From assembly GCF_001761485.1 (NCBI RefSeq), contig NC_090775.1, positions 2,301,001 to 2,365,000 on the forward strand: a stretch of DNA of 64,000 nucleotides. Reading direction: 5' to 3'. Made by a program: the position numbers and the translations under genes. The DNA is from Yarrowia lipolytica (taxonomy: Eukaryota > Ascomycota > Dipodascomycetes > Dipodascales). The stretch's first letter is position 1, and every line of letters begins with the position of its first letter. The notes beneath the pieces were generated by a model. The model was not told the DNA's origin. It worked only from the letters and a program-made list of their open reading frames with translations, and made no database searches. Shown here piece by piece: positions 62,064 to 64,000 of this stretch.

Positions 62064-64000
62064 TCAAATAAATATATAGATTTTGGACTTGTTGGGGGAA
62101 GGCGCGTTGCTACAAGACATGGGGTACTTGTGATGCTGGGCTACCTTCATAATTGGCGCTGCCAGGGTCGCACTGGGTGTAGGCCTTTGACATATGATAC
62201 ACCCCACCCTGTGCTCTTCCTGCTTATGCCCTAAATGATGTCTTGAGGACGGTATGCCTTTTACTTGGTAATGGAGTTATAGTGAGATCCTGATACATAT
62301 TGTATCTACGAGGTGTCTACTACTGTAGTAGGTACTAGTATCTCTTAACCCCATGCATGTTCTTGTGCATTGATGTAAGACACTGGTGAACATGGGAAGC
62401 ATGGTGGGGTGTCTTACTTGTGATTGGCACGCGCGATTGAGAAGATGCTTGTGAAGATGTTGGAGAGCTGTGTACAAGTAGTATAGGTACGGTGCTTTTA
62501 GTACCAGTACACGTATTTTTTGTACTGTACTTGTACTTGTACTGGTATATGTATGTCCCTCGGTGGAGATCTCAGATACGCGACATCTAGGAATAGTTAT
62601 GACCCTTGATTTGATGGAGTATACCGCTTGTGCAAGTGCACCAGACTTGTTTCACAAGGATGACATCACCAAATTCTCTCCGGCTTGTATTCTCGTACAA
62701 GGTACTAGGAATCAACTACCGGTACTTCCGCTGTCGTTTCCTCGACATAGATAAAACTATTGCCGGCTAATAATGTCCTCCCTTTGAAGCGCCCTCTCGA
62801 AACTCTCAAATGCCACCCTGGCTATCGACGGAACATCATTCTTCTAGCAGATCACGTGACGGGTGGGTCCCGCTGCTGGCCGGGATTCCTCTCACCGGAT
62901 ACATGCCTTCTAATACGCAAGACGGATGTATACGTGGTGATTTTATCTTCTCCTGTGCCGGGCAGATGTACGCCTTGTGAGACTATTTAGAGTGGTAGTG
63001 TAAATGGGTTGATACGGTAGACAGTGGAGAGATACCGGCGCGTACAGGGTCGCAAAGAGTGTATTTGTATAGCCCCCATACATACGGCTATAGATTCAGC
63101 CCTGCGCAACCTTCTATAGCCGACGTATTACCGTCAAATCCGCCGATCCACCGTTTTTTTCCGTGCAGCAGGTTTTTAGCAGTAGCGAAACGTTCATGCT
63201 TTTCTGCAAAACTTTGTGGGCTCTTCCTAAAAATTCCGAGAGTTTAACTGGCACAGACACGACGATTGGCAGCGTTTAGGAAAAAAAAAATAGAAGCCAT
63301 TCAGGGGAGGCGGTTTGACTCTGTTTGCTACAGTGGCCCGTCTGTGGCGCCGGGCGGGCCGATATTGTGGCCCTAGAGTCCCACTGCCCCACATTAGCGA
63401 GAGTTTGACAGGTTCTTTGTGTGTTGATTTAGCCTGGATTTTTAGACCGATGTATATTGGATGGTGTCCAAATGTTACGCTACGTTGAAATTTCAAAAGT
63501 TTAGTTTTTTTTTTTTGATTTTTTTTTTTGATGCGGGTCGTTCCGAAATCAGTTTGGTGGTCTCTCTCTCTTTTTTTGTATTTCGCCAGTATATTACAAT
63601 TTAATTGTGAAGATTTTTTCACAGCGACGATCCCGTGGCTGGTGAGTGGCGTAGTCTTAACCCCGAAGTGGGGGGTCGTCTAACTCCGGCTATTGCTCTC
63701 TCACAGGGCCACACGAGCTGTCACTACGAGTACATACTGTAGGCCACCGCAGAGACAGTATGACACACCACCAAGAAGAGCCATGCCAGCCGGAATAAGT
63801 AAGGAGCGTCTCTGGGCAACTACGTCATCGCTCACAGCCGACGGAGGTCCGATGGACGCACGCGCACAAGTGACTTTCTTGGCCTTGCACACACTCCACT
63901 GAGCCGAAACTCTGCCGTGGAAAAATCCGTCCGGACATGCACAATGCGGAGGGAGTAAACGGAGTGAGCGGAGTAAATAAGTGTAGTTACGCGTAGCTAT
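62064..64000. other. intergenic region to the end of the window
   Basis: No supportable gene in 1.9 kb. TACTTGTAC/GTACAAGTA repeats cluster at 62470-62545, and two T runs (12 and about 11) lie at 63505-63529. A purine-rich repeat (GGAGTAAACGGAGTGAGCGG) is seen at 63953-63972. It may be the regulatory region of a gene just beyond the edge. Confidence 0.5.

Noticed and set aside
1-64000. CRISPR arrays, bacterial operons, LTR-type elements, rDNA
   Set aside because: None seen. No spaced direct repeats, reverse transcriptase or capsid motifs, terminal repeats or rRNA sequence were recognised by eye; diverged solo LTRs cannot be excluded without a library search.

Overview
This window looks like nuclear DNA of an ascomycete yeast, Yarrowia lipolytica or a very close relative. 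The reasons are a compact set of yeast orthologues (RHO3, VDAC porin, PUF6, IMP3, KRE9, MRPL38, RPB9, MNP1, RRP8, TYR1, COG3, TFB5, VPS41, SNG1, MED16, YTP1), frequent CGA arginine codons, long intergenic regions for a yeast, and introns that all read GTGAGT at the donor and CTAAC-N-CAG at the acceptor. That spacing, with the branch point almost touching the acceptor, is characteristic of Yarrowia. I see no tRNA, rRNA, CRISPR array, transposon or LTR-type element.

Layout. 0-9 kb: RHO3 (-), a mitochondrial-type J-protein (+), the VDAC porin (-) and a small acidic orphan (+). 10-15 kb: the nucleolar pair PUF6 and IMP3 (+), then a GT34 Golgi glycosyltransferase (-). 15.6-29.5 kb: an MFS monocarboxylate-type permease flanked by two related Zn2Cys6 regulators, with gene-free stretches of 2.3 and 4.2 kb between them. 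31-43 kb: KRE9 (-), MRPL38 (+), RPB9 (-) diverging from MNP1 (+), an orphan serine-rich coiled-coil protein (-), an L51/S25/CI-B8-domain mitoribosomal protein (+), RRP8 (+) and TYR1 (-). 43.6-52 kb: COG3 (+), TFB5 (-), VPS41 (+), SNG1-like (-). 54-62 kb: a threonine/proline-rich wall-type protein (+), MED16 (-) and a YTP1-family membrane protein (+). The last 2 kb have no gene I can support.

Five genes have one 5'-proximal intron (RHO3, POR1, RPB9, MNP1, TFB5), and four of them have first coding exons of 1, 19, 26 and 31 nt. These were rebuilt by hand from splice signals, reading phase and protein-family N-termini. The porin start codon itself is split by a 544-nt intron (A|TG). TFB5 is visible only after splicing.

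By theme, the genes cover cytosolic and mitochondrial ribosome production (PUF6, IMP3, RRP8, MRPL38, MNP1, the mL61-like protein), polymerase II transcription (RPB9, TFB5, MED16), membrane traffic and polarity (RHO3, COG3, VPS41) and the cell surface (KRE9, GT34, the wall-type protein). The observations most worth following up are the porin split start codon, the TF-permease-TF block, a shared promoter element ahead of PUF6 and RRP8, and a dispersed family of TACAAGTA palindromes.
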